DNA of 57,635 bases, taken from NCBI GenBank assembly GCA_964520045.1, contig CAZFMJ010000008.1, forward strand, positions 1 to 57,635. Direction: 5' to 3'. The notes under the pieces were generated by a model. The model was not told where the DNA came from. It made no database searches and worked only from the letters and a program-made list of their open reading frames with translations. This DNA comes from CAZFMJ01 sp964520045 (GTDB lineage: Bacteria; Elusimicrobiota; Elusimicrobia; Elusimicrobiales; CAZFMJ01). Each line of letters starts with the position of its first letter. Within the stretch, counting starts at the first letter, position 1. Positions 42,973 through 50,863 of the stretch are shown piece after piece. The translations under genes were made by a program, and so were the position numbers.

Positions 42973-44846
42973 TTAGCGGTCTCAACTATATCTGCATGTA
43001 TTTTATCTTTTTTAATCAGTTCATACTCGTCTTTAATTCTGGATTTATACAAATTCCCGGCTTCGGCGCGCCCCATGCCTTTCCATAAATAATACCTCAT
43101 CACCCTCCGGCGCAGGAGGCCGGCGCTTATATCGCAATATATTTTCAGATCGGCGAATTTTCTTATGCCGCCGGCGCTCAACGCCGGCACTCCTTCCAAT
43201 ATTATCACATCCTCGGTTTTAATGGAATACACCGCCGCGCCCGAATCATGCCCCCGGAGAAGAGGATTATACCGCTTAAGCTCAATTCTCACGCCGTTGA
43301 AAAACATGGTCAAATCCTCTTCCATCTCCTTCATGCGGAATCTTTCAAAAACATTGCCGCCGCGTTTGCGTTCAGACTCGGGAACCAGCCAATTATCCAG
43401 CGCTACCCTTAAAACCTTTTGCCCGCGTCCGGCAAATTGTTTCGCCAAATATGCCGCCGCGGTCGACTTTCCCGAACGCGCATTTCCTCCTATCGCTATA
43501 ACAAACGGCCGTTTGCCGCACGCGCGGAATCCGGCTTCGGTATCGGCGAACAGTCCGCGGCACGGTTCGTTTACGATAAAATCCACCGCTTCTTTTATAT
43601 CGTCAAAAAAATAATCCGGGGGTTCAGGAATATCTTTAGCGCCGTTTCCCGTCCTCACCGCTACGGTCGTAAGACCGGCATTTTTACCGCAAAGCATGTC
43701 GCGCCATGAATCGCCGACGATAAACGACCCGGAAAGGTCTATATTAAAATCCCCGGCCGCCTTCATGATCATTCCCGTTTTAGGTTTTCGGCATTCGCAG
43801 TCGATCTTTAATTCCGCATTCTCTCCCGCGAATCCCTTGTCCGGATGATGGGGACAGCAGTAAACGGCGTCTAATTTGGCTTCCTGCGCGCCGAGCAAAG
43901 TCTCAAGTTTTTTATTTATCCCGTCCAGCTGTGTTTCCGTACATAAATTTCTGGCCGCTGCGGGCTGGTTTGTAACGACTACGGCTAGATATTCCGAATC
44001 ATTTATCTTCTTGACGGCCTCGCCGGCGCGCAGGATTAAACGCAGATCCTCCTGTTTATATAAATACCCCGCCTCTTCGTTAATAGTTCCGTCCCTGTCT
44101 AAAAACACGGCTTTTCTTTTATTTTCTATATTGAACCTGCGTATCTTTCCGGATTCAAAATCCCGCCTTACCTCGGAAAGCCTCTGAGCCGTGCCGATAT
44201 CCTTAAGATACTCGGAAGTCGTATAGCCGCAGATTTTAACTTTAGCTATAAATTCCGGCAGAATATCTTTAAAAAAATCCTGTTTAACCCCTCTTTTTAT
44301 CTGCGCAAATAAACTTCCCCCCGCCGCATAAATGCCGGAATTAACCAGATTGCCGTAATATTTCCCCTCGGCATGCGGATATTTATGCAGGGCTGTAATA
44401 CGGCGGTCTTTGCCGATCTCCACAAGATCGCTGTCCTGCGGATGCTGATTGGGATGTATAACCAAGGTCACGTCGCTTTGTTTGTCTTTGTGGAATTTGA
44501 GAAACCGCCCCAAATCCATGTTCACCATAACGTCGCCGTAAATCGTTAAAAATCCGCTTTTAAGCCTGTGCTCTATTTCCTTCAGTCCGCCGGCGGTTCC
44601 AAGAGGCTTGTCCTCCCTGAAACAACTGATTTCTATTCCGAAATTTTTACCGCGCAAATAATTGTCTATTACATCCGCCAGATAATTAGTCAAAATTATA
44701 ACTTCGTTTATGCCGTATTTTTTTAAAAGCTCCAGCTGATGCCCAAGCAAAGGTTTTTCGCCTATAGGCAGCATGGGCTTGGGCATTTCCGCTGTTATAT
44801 CCCCCAGCCTGCTTCCCAATCCCCCCGCAAGGATTACCGCTTTCAT
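42969..44846 (-). CDS. Three-domain fusion: HddC-like guanylyltransferase, GmhB-like phosphatase, P-loop kinase
   Basis: A 625-residue fusion. Domain 1 (about 1-235) is a nucleotidyltransferase (KAVILAGGLGSRLGDIT, PKPMLPIGEKPLLGHQLE, LTIYGDVMVNMDL) matching heptose-1-P guanylyltransferase HddC. Domain 2 (about 245-415) is a HAD phosphatase of the GmhB type: AVFLDRDGTINEEAGYL with two catalytic Asp, VVVTNQP, zinc-site cysteines/histidines in CCPHHPD and DCECRKPK, and FIVGDSWRDM. Domain 3 (about 440-625) is a uridine-kinase/phosphoribulokinase-like P-loop enzyme with GGNARSGKSTAAAYL and IILEGVPAL. The first two, with GmhA and HddA, complete GDP-D-glycero-D-manno-heptose synthesis. The third domain's substrate is unknown. 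Confidence 0.9.
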   Translation of the reverse strand: MKAVILAGGLGSRLGDITAEMPKPMLPIGEKPLLGHQLELLKKYGINEVIILTNYLADVIDNYLRGKNFGIEISCFREDKPLGTAGGLKEIEHRLKSGFLTIYGDVMVNMDLGRFLKFHKDKQSDVTLVIHPNQHPQDSDLVEIGKDRRITALHKYPHAEGKYYGNLVNSGIYAAGGSLFAQIKRGVKQDFFKDILPEFIAKVKICGYTTSEYLKDIGTAQRLSEVRRDFESGKIRRFNIENKRKAVFLDRDGTINEEAGYLYKQEDLRLILRAGEAVKKINDSEYLAVVVTNQPAAARNLCTETQLDGINKKLETLLGAQEAKLDAVYCCPHHPDKGFAGENAELKIDCECRKPKTGMIMKAAGDFNIDLSGSFIVGDSWRDMLCGKNAGLTTVAVRTGNGAKDIPEPPDYFFDDIKEAVDFIVNEPCRGLFADTEAGFRACGKRPFVIAIGGNARSGKSTAAAYLAKQFAGRGQKVLRVALDNWLVPESERKRGGNVFERFRMKEMEEDLTMFFNGVRIELKRYNPLLRGHDSGAAVYSIKTEDVIILEGVPALSAGGIRKFADLKIYCDISAGLLRRRVMRYYLWKGMGRAEAGNLYKSRIKDEYELIKKDKIHADIVETAK

Positions 44847-44855
44847 AAAATTTAT

Positions 44856-45809
44856 TCAAATTAAACTTTTAAGATGCTCCCGCACCGCGAATCTTACGGC
44901 ATCATCGGAAGTCATGGATGCCTTCCAGCCGAGCTTGTTTATTTTGTTAAGCGAATATTTAAATCTGGGCACATCCCCGGGCCAGCCGCGGGTCCCTCCC
45001 GTATATTTAAATTTTACGCCGCTTAAAGCCATTTCTTCGGCCGTTATCGCGGCTATTTTGTCTACCGTAGTGCAGCTGTTTACCCCGAGATTAAAACAAT
45101 TCAGCTGTTTTTCGGAATTATTCCACGCAAAGATTATGCCGTCCACAAGGTCTTTTACGTACAGATACGGCTTTTTCTGCCTTCCGTCGCCCAATATCAG
45201 AAGCCGCGACGGATCGGATTTCAGCTTATTAATAAAATCAAACATCACGCCGTGAGTCGCACGTTCGCCTATTACATTGGGAAATCTCAAAATCCATGCC
45301 TTTGTGCCGCAATTGGCGCAAAAAGCCGAAATATACGCCTCGGCGCACAATTTGGCCGCGCCGTAAAACGACACCGGCGCAAGGGGACCCGTAGTTTCAT
45401 CCAATGTTTTGTTTAATTCTCCGTATACCGCTGAACTGGAAGCGAATACCAGTTGACGCACTTTGTATCTTTTCATGTGCTTCAGCGTTAGAAACGTGGT
45501 CATGAAAGTTTTTTCAAAATCAACATTAATGAACTTTGCGCCTTTTGCGATATCAGAATTGGCCGCCAGATGAAAAACGCAGTCAAACTTATTTTTCGTG
45601 AAAACCCCTGCGTATTTTTTGCTCTGCGAAACCATATCCAGCTTTATAAAATTAAACCGCGGATTTTTCAGATTATGCCTGATATTCGAAATTTTCCCAA
45701 GACTTAAATCATCCACGCAAACCACCATGAGGCCTTCTTTTAAAAGCCTGTCGCAAAGATGGCTCCCGATAAATCCCGCCCCGCCCGTCACTAATATTTT
45801 CAAAGACAT
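44856..45809 (-). CDS. NAD-dependent epimerase/dehydratase (extended SDR)
   Basis: A 317-residue sugar-nucleotide SDR. It has ILVTGGAGFIGSHLCDRL, HLAANSDIAKG, FASSSAVYGE and SFYGAAKLCAEAY (Ser, YxxxK), then RFPNVIGERATHGVMFDF and GWPGDVPRFKYS. The fold matches UDP-glucose 4-epimerase relatives. Directly upstream of the heptose fusion gene (9-base gap), it may modify a nucleotide sugar or a GDP-heptose; the substrate is open. The ATG at 45809 has AGGAAG five bases upstream; an in-frame ATG at 45842 does not. Confidence 0.85.
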   Translation of the reverse strand: MSLKILVTGGAGFIGSHLCDRLLKEGLMVVCVDDLSLGKISNIRHNLKNPRFNFIKLDMVSQSKKYAGVFTKNKFDCVFHLAANSDIAKGAKFINVDFEKTFMTTFLTLKHMKRYKVRQLVFASSSAVYGELNKTLDETTGPLAPVSFYGAAKLCAEAYISAFCANCGTKAWILRFPNVIGERATHGVMFDFINKLKSDPSRLLILGDGRQKKPYLYVKDLVDGIIFAWNNSEKQLNCFNLGVNSCTTVDKIAAITAEEMALSGVKFKYTGGTRGWPGDVPRFKYSLNKINKLGWKASMTSDDAVRFAVREHLKSLI

Positions 45810-45866
45810 ATTGGCTTCCTTTAAGAAAAAGGTAGATGGCAAAACAAAAACAAATATAAATTTTCT

Positions 45867-45898
45867 TCCGTCTACCCTCTCCCCTCTACCCTCTTCTG
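45867..45898 (-). repeat. Heptamer repeat, copy 2
   Basis: Minus-strand units GGGTAGA, GGGGAGA and GGGTAGAC between the GT2 stop (45900) and the SDR start (45809). A single GGTAGATGG on the opposite strand at 45830-45838 makes the gap partly palindromic. Same orientation as the other copies. Confidence 0.6.
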
Positions 45899-45899
45899 C

Positions 45900-46781
45900 T
45901 TACATCAGCTTCGGATCCAAACCCAGGTCGAATTTATAATTAAAAATACACCTCAGATATGCCTTACCGCTTCTCCAGCGGTTAAGCGTAACTTCGCCTA
46001 TCCGTGTCTTGTAGGGGATTTCCACCTCACAGCACTTCCCTCCCTCAAGCCGGCTCCGCACTATAATTTCGCACGGCAGGGAATAATTCGTCTCCCATTT
46101 TATGCGATCGTTCAAAGTCCGCCTGATGCAGAACATTCCCGTTGTGACATCGTGCGTTTTTATTCCGTAAAGTTTCCGCACCAGAAAAGCGAAAAACCAA
46201 TTGCCGAATTTATTAAGACCCGGCATCTCTTTCCCGAGTCCGGAATGCATCCTGCAGCAGGAGATCAGATCATAATTTTCACTTACAGCCTTCCCCACCA
46301 GCGCCGGGATAAATTCCATGGGATATGTATTGTCGCAGTCTGAGGTTATAATAAAATCGTTTTTCGCTTCCCTGATCGCCGTTCGAAGCGCTATCCCGTG
46401 CCCCTGGGGCCTCTGCGATATCACCCTGACTCCCATGCCTTGCGCGATTTCGGCGGTTTTATCGGAACTGCTGTCCACAAGCAGGATTTCCGTTTCAAAT
46501 TGCGCGGTATTTTTCCTGATTTCCTTAATCATTTCAGAAACAGCCCGCTCTTCATTAAAACTGGGCATTACGACAGACACTTTTATTTTACCCGGATTCC
46601 CCAGTTGGGGAATCCCCTTCGCCGCGTGCTCAGGAGCGCTACGCGCTGGATTACCCCGTGAGATGCTGCCCCGGAGGTTCAGCGTCTCACGCCCAAACAT
46701 CGGGAAATTCCCCACTTTTCTGTCCGCTGATTTTGAGAAATGAATGCCGTGTCTACTGGGAAATTTGGGGTTATCGCTCAT
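45900..46781 (-). CDS. Glycosyltransferase family 2 (DPM1-like) with an unusual N-terminus
   Basis: A 293-residue GT-A enzyme of the dolichyl/polyprenyl-phosphate sugar synthase type. The catalytic core starts near residue 66 (KVSVVMPSFNEERAVSEMI), with EILLVDSSSDKTAEIA, QRPQGHGIALRTAI and FIITSDCDNTYP (metal Asp). Residues about 5-63 match no GT2 feature and are encoded by a DNA stretch with strong palindromes at 46594-46691. The ATG at 46781 has AGGA seven bases upstream, so the extension is probably translated. An alternative GTG start near residue 68 would remove it but lacks a ribosome site. It ends the FAD oxidoreductase/GT2/SDR chain before the heptose genes. Confidence 0.82.
   Translation of the reverse strand: MSDNPKFPSRHGIHFSKSADRKVGNFPMFGRETLNLRGSISRGNPARSAPEHAAKGIPQLGNPGKIKVSVVMPSFNEERAVSEMIKEIRKNTAQFETEILLVDSSSDKTAEIAQGMGVRVISQRPQGHGIALRTAIREAKNDFIITSDCDNTYPMEFIPALVGKAVSENYDLISCCRMHSGLGKEMPGLNKFGNWFFAFLVRKLYGIKTHDVTTGMFCIRRTLNDRIKWETNYSLPCEIIVRSRLEGGKCCEVEIPYKTRIGEVTLNRWRSGKAYLRCIFNYKFDLGLDPKLM
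46594..46691. repeat. Palindromic element within the GT2 coding sequence
   Basis: Two strong hairpins lie inside the reading frame. GGATTCCCC (46594-46602), 4-base loop, GGGGAATCC (46607-46615) is a perfect 9-bp stem. CGTGAGATGCTG (46657-46668) and CAGCGTCTCACG (46680-46691) pair at 11 of 12 positions across an 11-base loop. The surrounding bases up to about 46770 contain further GGGAAATT-type half sites. It looks like a REP-type or palindromic element inserted in frame just after the start codon. Confidence 0.6.
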
Positions 46782-46790
46782 TGTCTTTTC

Positions 46791-48092
46791 CTATTCAGCA
46801 TTCAGTCTGTCCGCTGTTTTCATACTGCGCTCCGCCGTCATATCCATGTTCAGATATTCAAACTCGGCAAACCTTCCGCAGGATGTTATTCCGATATCGG
46901 CCAGATATTTTAAAACCTTGTCCGTGTTTTTCCTGTGGTTTAAATCATATATCACATACGCATACTCAAATGTTCCAAGAACGACTTCGCGCAAATAGCG
47001 TTTTTTCACAAGGTTAATTCTATTTAAGTCCTCTTCGATTTTTTTGACTATCGCCTCCCTTGACATTTTTGAAAGATAACTGCCCGGCCTGAAGGTCACC
47101 TCCGCCAGCAGGACGCTTGAACCATCGGCAGGCCGGTACTCCGGCCCCAGAAAATTTATTTTTGACAGCCGGTGAAAAATAAGGCTTTTATCCGCGAAAG
47201 TAGCGGCAAAATTGTTTCCCAATCCGTCTTTTTTCGCGCTTATAGCCGCGATATGTATTGAATTGTATTTTAAATCGGAAAAGGCCGGTTTTACATCCGC
47301 CGGAACGCTTATGTATTTAAATAATTCATGCAGAGGCATGCAGTTTACCAACCTTGGCGCGGTAAAAATACCCTTATCCGTGCGGATTGTCCATATCTTT
47401 GCGGATTTTTTGATGCTGATTATTTTTATAGGGTTGATTATCCGGGCTCTGCCGTTCAAACGTTTTGCCAGCCCCGTTATGAGCGCTGATATCCCCCCCT
47501 TTTTCGGATAATTAAAATAAAGCTGGTGAAGATATCCTTCCGTAGGTATGCCGCGGGCGGATTTAAGCACATCCTCTTTAGGCGGTTTGGGGATCCTTTC
47601 CACCATCTGCGTATCCATAAACGCCGGATCGAATTTCCAGATTTTTTCATTATACGGCTGAAGATAAAGCCGGGTTATTCCTTCGCCGAAAGTTTTCAAA
47701 AAAAATTGGAGCATGTTGTCCGCCGGCATTTTTTCATAGGGATTATGAATGAATTCGCCGACACACCGGTCCCGCTCCGGAGCGGAAAGCGAAGCAAGAT
47801 CATTTTCAAACGGATATTTCACGAATTTTCCGCCGTGAAAGATCTTATTGGATCTTCTTAAAAGGTTCACCTGCGTCAGCGCCGTCAGCCGGTCAAGGAC
47901 CTGCCGGTTTTTTGAAAATAATATATGGGGACCGATATCATAATTAACGCCGTTCAGCATAAAACTTCTGCATAAGCCGCCGAGAGCTTTTTCCTTTTCC
48001 AGAACGATTACGCTTCCCCTCAAAGCATCGGCCAGCGAGAGCCCTGCCAGCCCGCCGCCTAAAATAATCGTTTCAGCAGAAATTTTTCGCAT
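46791..48092 (-). CDS. FAD-dependent oxidoreductase (amine oxidase/UDP-Gal mutase-like fold)
   Basis: A 433-residue flavoprotein. The N-terminus has IILGGGLAGLSLADAL (Rossmann GxGxxG) and EKEKALGGLCRSF, typical of protoporphyrinogen-oxidase-like and UDP-galactopyranose-mutase-like enzymes. NYDIGPHILFS and QPYNEKIWKFDPAFMDT recall mutase-type active-site regions, and the C-terminus ends ITSCGRFAEFEYLNMDMT, again as in mutases. Proteins of this group recur in surface-glycan loci. It is nine bases before the GT2 gene. The precise reaction is not decided; UDP-Gal mutase proper is usually about 370 residues. Confidence 0.78.
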   Translation of the reverse strand: MRKISAETIILGGGLAGLSLADALRGSVIVLEKEKALGGLCRSFMLNGVNYDIGPHILFSKNRQVLDRLTALTQVNLLRRSNKIFHGGKFVKYPFENDLASLSAPERDRCVGEFIHNPYEKMPADNMLQFFLKTFGEGITRLYLQPYNEKIWKFDPAFMDTQMVERIPKPPKEDVLKSARGIPTEGYLHQLYFNYPKKGGISALITGLAKRLNGRARIINPIKIISIKKSAKIWTIRTDKGIFTAPRLVNCMPLHELFKYISVPADVKPAFSDLKYNSIHIAAISAKKDGLGNNFAATFADKSLIFHRLSKINFLGPEYRPADGSSVLLAEVTFRPGSYLSKMSREAIVKKIEEDLNRINLVKKRYLREVVLGTFEYAYVIYDLNHRKNTDKVLKYLADIGITSCGRFAEFEYLNMDMTAERSMKTADRLNAE

Positions 48093-48158
48093 ATTTAGCA
48101 GATGGTAAATGGGAATTGGGAAACAGCAACCGGTATATTCCCCGGTCTCTGTTCACTC

Positions 48159-48194
48159 TTCCATCTACCGTTTACCGTCTACCCTCTCCCGTCT
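48159..48194 (-). repeat. Heptamer repeat, copy 3
   Basis: Minus-strand units GGTAGAC, GGTAAAC, GGTAGAT. The nitroreductase frame runs into it: its last eight residues (RERVDGKR) and TAG stop are repeat-encoded. At the other edge of the 72-base gap a plus-strand run GGTAAAT, GGGAATT, GGGAAAC (about 48107-48127) is arranged in the opposite sense. Confidence 0.7.
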
Positions 48195-48689
48195 TTGGAA
48201 TTTTTCCCAATGAAGCACTTCCCCAATATTTTTCTTTTGAATCCGGCCGGAATTTTCCGCAGGATATCCGAGAGCTATAATGCTTATCAATTTAAAGCCC
48301 GCGGGAACACCCAGTAAATCCAACACCTGCTGAACATAAGGCTTTTTATCTCCCGCTACCCAGCATGACCCAATCTCCAGCGCCGTGGCTGCGATAAGAA
48401 TATTTTCCGTCGCCGCGCTTCCGTCTTCAAGATAATACTGGGTGTCTTTGCATATGACCGCGACGGCGGCTCCGGCTTCCGATAAAAACGCTCCGTTCGG
48501 GCACATTTTTCCCAAATCCGAAAGCATATTTCTGTCGGTCACAGCCACAAACTCCCATGGATTGACCGCCCTTGCGCTTGGCGCCATCCTTCCGGCGTTA
48601 ACCAGCGTTTCTATATCCTTTTTTGACACTGGTTTTTTGTCGAACTTGCGCACACTGCGCCTCTTTTTTATCGCTTCCAATGCGTCCAT
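48165..48689 (-). CDS. Nitroreductase family protein
   Basis: A 174-residue FMN-dependent flavoprotein. It has RRSVRKFDKKPVSKKDIETL at the N-terminus, AGRMAPSARAVNPWEFVAVT for FMN phosphate, and GSCWVAGDKKPYVQQVLDL then ISIIALGYPAE in the C-terminal half. It reduces nitro or quinone-type compounds; the physiological substrate is unknown. AGGAGGGG four to five bases before the ATG at 48689 fixes the start. The C-terminal eight residues derive from a heptamer repeat. The ribosome site lies in the tail of the truncated toxin gene upstream. Confidence 0.9.
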   Translation of the reverse strand: MDALEAIKKRRSVRKFDKKPVSKKDIETLVNAGRMAPSARAVNPWEFVAVTDRNMLSDLGKMCPNGAFLSEAGAAVAVICKDTQYYLEDGSAATENILIAATALEIGSCWVAGDKKPYVQQVLDLLGVPAGFKLISIIALGYPAENSGRIQKKNIGEVLHWEKFQRRERVDGKR

Positions 48690-48705
48690 ATCCCCTCCTA
48701 AGATT

Positions 48706-48831
48706 TTATAAATAACTATATCTTCTTGCTTCAAAAAGTTTTTTGATTTTTGCGCCTAAAGCGGCTTCCTTGTCATCTCTGCGATGATATTTCAAAACAA
48801 GAACGGATGTATCAAGCAGGAAATGCTGCAT
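48706..48831 (-). pseudogene. Truncated VapC-type PIN toxin
   Basis: A 41-codon frame with MQHFLLDTSVLVLKYHR, the N-terminal strand and first catalytic Asp of a PIN RNase, then RDDKEAALGAKIKKLFEARR and a TAA stop. Family members are about 130 residues, so roughly 70% is gone, including the other acidic residues; it should be inactive. It overlaps the antitoxin-like gene by 20 bases, the usual arrangement in vapBC loci. The nitroreductase ribosome site follows within 15 bases, suggesting a deletion joined the two. Confidence 0.7.
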
Positions 48832-49015
48832 TGGGATGGCGCGACTCAAGGATAGATTCGGAAAGAGAAACAGGGCGGGCCCAGCGTATTTTACTTAGGC
48901 CGCACATACGGCGGTAATGATCTTGCCATTCAGGAGTCATTTTTTTGAATTTAGCAACGCCGTTTTTCCCAAATTCCAAGACAAGGAACTTTTGGAAATT
49001 TTTATTCAAAATCAT
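48812..49015 (-). CDS. Antitoxin-like small protein
   Basis: A 67-residue protein preceded by an excellent AGGAGG four bases before the ATG. The C-terminal part (SLSESILESR) resembles the toxin-wrapping helix of VapB/Phd-type antitoxins, and its end overlaps the PIN stump by 20 bases. No clear DNA-binding motif is obvious in the N-terminal half (ILNKNFQKFLVLEFGKNGVA). The antitoxin call rests on position and the overlap. If right, it is an orphan without a working toxin. Confidence 0.6.
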   Translation of the reverse strand: MILNKNFQKFLVLEFGKNGVAKFKKMTPEWQDHYRRMCGLSKIRWARPVSLSESILESRHPNAAFPA

Positions 49016-49099
49016 ACTACCTCCTTTCTTGTTAGTGTAATTCTATCAATTTTGCGCGGAGAGACTCCACAGGAAGATTATATGCAGTCATAAATTCTG

Positions 49100-49105
49100 T
49101 ATAAT
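49100..49105 (+). promoter_or_regulatory. Candidate -10 box of the GT39 gene
   Basis: A perfect TATAAT ends 14 bases before the ATG at 49119; a start seven bases on would leave a leader of about 7 bases and no room for a Shine-Dalgarno. The -35 region (ATTATA near 49077) is weak. It lies in the divergent gap with the antitoxin-like gene. Confidence 0.45.
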
Positions 49106-49118
49106 TTTCTATACGAAA

Positions 49119-50645
49119 ATGAAGAAATTTATTTTGTGCGCCAATATCGCCGGGATGCTGTTTCTTTTTGCGCTTGTAAATTGGAATTCCCTCAATATGC
49201 CCTTCGAGCGGGATGAGGGAGAATACGCCTACTCGGCATGGCTTATGCGGCAGGGAGATGTTCCCTATAAGGATTCGTTTCTGCATAAGCCCCCGATGAT
49301 CATATACACGTATTTTGCCGGCCAAACCATATCGCAGACAGCCCTCTGGCCTATACGGCTCATAGCATCGCTGTTTTTGCTGTTTACCACGCTTTTAATA
49401 GGCTTGACTGCCAAGAAAGAATACGGCGGCTCCGCGGGATGGCACGCAGTTTGGATCTTTATTCCCATGACGGCGCTGCCGGCTTTATCGCCCTTTGCCG
49501 CTAATACCGAAAAATTCATGCTTCTACCCATGACGGCCTCTATAGCCCTATATACCTTCCGCAGTACAACCCGCGTTTGGCCGTGGTTTGTTTCAGGCAT
49601 GACGAGCGCTATCGCGGTTTTATATAAACCGATTTGCCTGCCGGTTCTTTTGTTCGTGCATCTAGCATGGCTTTATGACGCATGGAGCAAACCCCGCGAT
49701 ATAAAACCTGTTTTAAAAAACATCCTATATGCCTTTTCCGGAGGAATAACCGCGTTTGCCGCCGTATTGGGATATTTTATTTACAAACAGGCCTGGCCGT
49801 ATTTCTGGGAATGCAATATCACTTTCAACAGACGTCTTGCCGAAATTCTGGGGCAGACGGATCTTCATGCTTTCGCCGGATTCATGAAGACCTTCGTCCT
49901 GCATTGGTATATCCCAGCCGCGCTTTTCCTATGGTTTTTGGCTGTCCGGCCAAAAAAATGGCTGTTCTATCTGAGCCTGCTCATTCTTTGCCTGTTATCG
50001 GCATACCGCTCTCCGAACGGCCATTATTACATACTCATGCTTCCCATCCTGGCGTTAATCTGCGCCGGAGCGTTAAGCTCGATCAAAACACCTTACGCTC
50101 ACTTTATTGCCGCCATAGCCGTAATATCCATGTGCTGGAATATAAAAGACCAGTTTTTTATGACGCCGGTGGAACTATCGCGCGCGTTTTACGGGGGAAA
50201 TCCGTTCGCGGAATCTCAGGAAACGGCAAAACATGTGGCGGAAATCACAAAACCGGAAGACAGGGTGCTTGTGGCGGGCTCCGAACCGCAAATACTTTAC
50301 TACGCAAAACGAAAAAGCTCCACTAAATTCGTCATCATGTATCCGCTGACGCTTCCAACCCGCCTGGCGCGGGCATATCAGGAAGAGGCCGTGGCTGAAA
50401 TTACGCGCAATCCTCCTTCGGCTATCGTATTATCAAAAGTCTATGAAAGCTGGCTTCCCCATCCCCAGAGCCCCGAAATTTTTCTTCCGCATGTTTTCCG
50501 GCTTTTAAGATCCGGACAATATACCCTTATCGGCGGCTATGTGCGGGAATCGGACGCAGGCCGCTGGATTTCCACTTCCGACAAAAAGCGGATGGAAGAA
50601 GCTTCCCTGCTGGTTTTTAAAAAAACTTTTGCGCCGGCAATTTAA
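49119..50645 (+). CDS. Glycosyltransferase family 39-like membrane protein
   Basis: A 508-residue GT-C protein with an N-terminal helix, then the acidic loop NMPFERDEGEYAYSAWLMRQ (the Asp-Glu that handles the polyprenyl-phosphate sugar donor), about ten further hydrophobic helices up to residue 360, and a soluble C-terminal domain (about 370-508). This resembles ArnT/PMT-type enzymes that use polyprenyl-phosphate sugars at the outer face of the inner membrane. The GT2 at 45900 could supply such a donor. No ribosome site is seen, and TATAAT lies 14 bases upstream. Confidence 0.85.
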   Translation: MKKFILCANIAGMLFLFALVNWNSLNMPFERDEGEYAYSAWLMRQGDVPYKDSFLHKPPMIIYTYFAGQTISQTALWPIRLIASLFLLFTTLLIGLTAKKEYGGSAGWHAVWIFIPMTALPALSPFAANTEKFMLLPMTASIALYTFRSTTRVWPWFVSGMTSAIAVLYKPICLPVLLFVHLAWLYDAWSKPRDIKPVLKNILYAFSGGITAFAAVLGYFIYKQAWPYFWECNITFNRRLAEILGQTDLHAFAGFMKTFVLHWYIPAALFLWFLAVRPKKWLFYLSLLILCLLSAYRSPNGHYYILMLPILALICAGALSSIKTPYAHFIAAIAVISMCWNIKDQFFMTPVELSRAFYGGNPFAESQETAKHVAEITKPEDRVLVAGSEPQILYYAKRKSSTKFVIMYPLTLPTRLARAYQEEAVAEITRNPPSAIVLSKVYESWLPHPQSPEIFLPHVFRLLRSGQYTLIGGYVRESDAGRWISTSDKKRMEEASLLVFKKTFAPAI

Positions 50646-50658
50646 AATTTGGTAGAAT
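50629..50658 (+). promoter_or_regulatory. Candidate rpmB promoter
   Basis: TTGCGC (50629-50634), an 18-base spacer and TAGAAT (50653-50658); the rpmB ATG is at 50669, ten bases on, with no Shine-Dalgarno. The -35 lies inside the 3' end of the GT39 gene. Suggests a near-leaderless L28 message. Confidence 0.45.
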
Positions 50659-50668
50659 TTATACACTT

Positions 50669-50863
50669 ATGGCATACACATGTAAAATTTGCGGCAAGGG
50701 ACCTGTTTCAGGCAACTCTTACAGCCATTCCCATAAAGCCACAAAACGGGTATTTCGGCCTAATCTCCACAAACAGCGGGTCAGTATTGACGGTTCCACA
50801 AAAAGCGTCTATGTCTGCACTGCCTGTATCAAGAGCAACCGTGCTCTCCGACCGACTAAATAG
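50669..50863 (+). CDS. rpmB: 50S ribosomal protein L28
   Basis: A 64-residue ribosomal protein. It has YTCKICGKGPVSGNSYSHSH (with Cys-x2-Cys), KRVFRPNLHKQRV and YVCTACIKSNR (second Cys-x2-Cys), so it is a zinc-binding C+ form of L28. Length is normal. It is unusual to find it alone between two membrane glycosyltransferase-type genes; rpmG or other ribosomal partners are absent. The frame of the next gene overlaps its end. Confidence 0.95.
   Translation: MAYTCKICGKGPVSGNSYSHSHKATKRVFRPNLHKQRVSIDGSTKSVYVCTACIKSNRALRPTK

Noticed and set aside
50649..50840. Extended N-terminus of the membrane protein from ATG 50649
   Set aside because: It would cover all of rpmB in another frame; rpmB is a certain gene and the extension has no hydrophobic or family feature.
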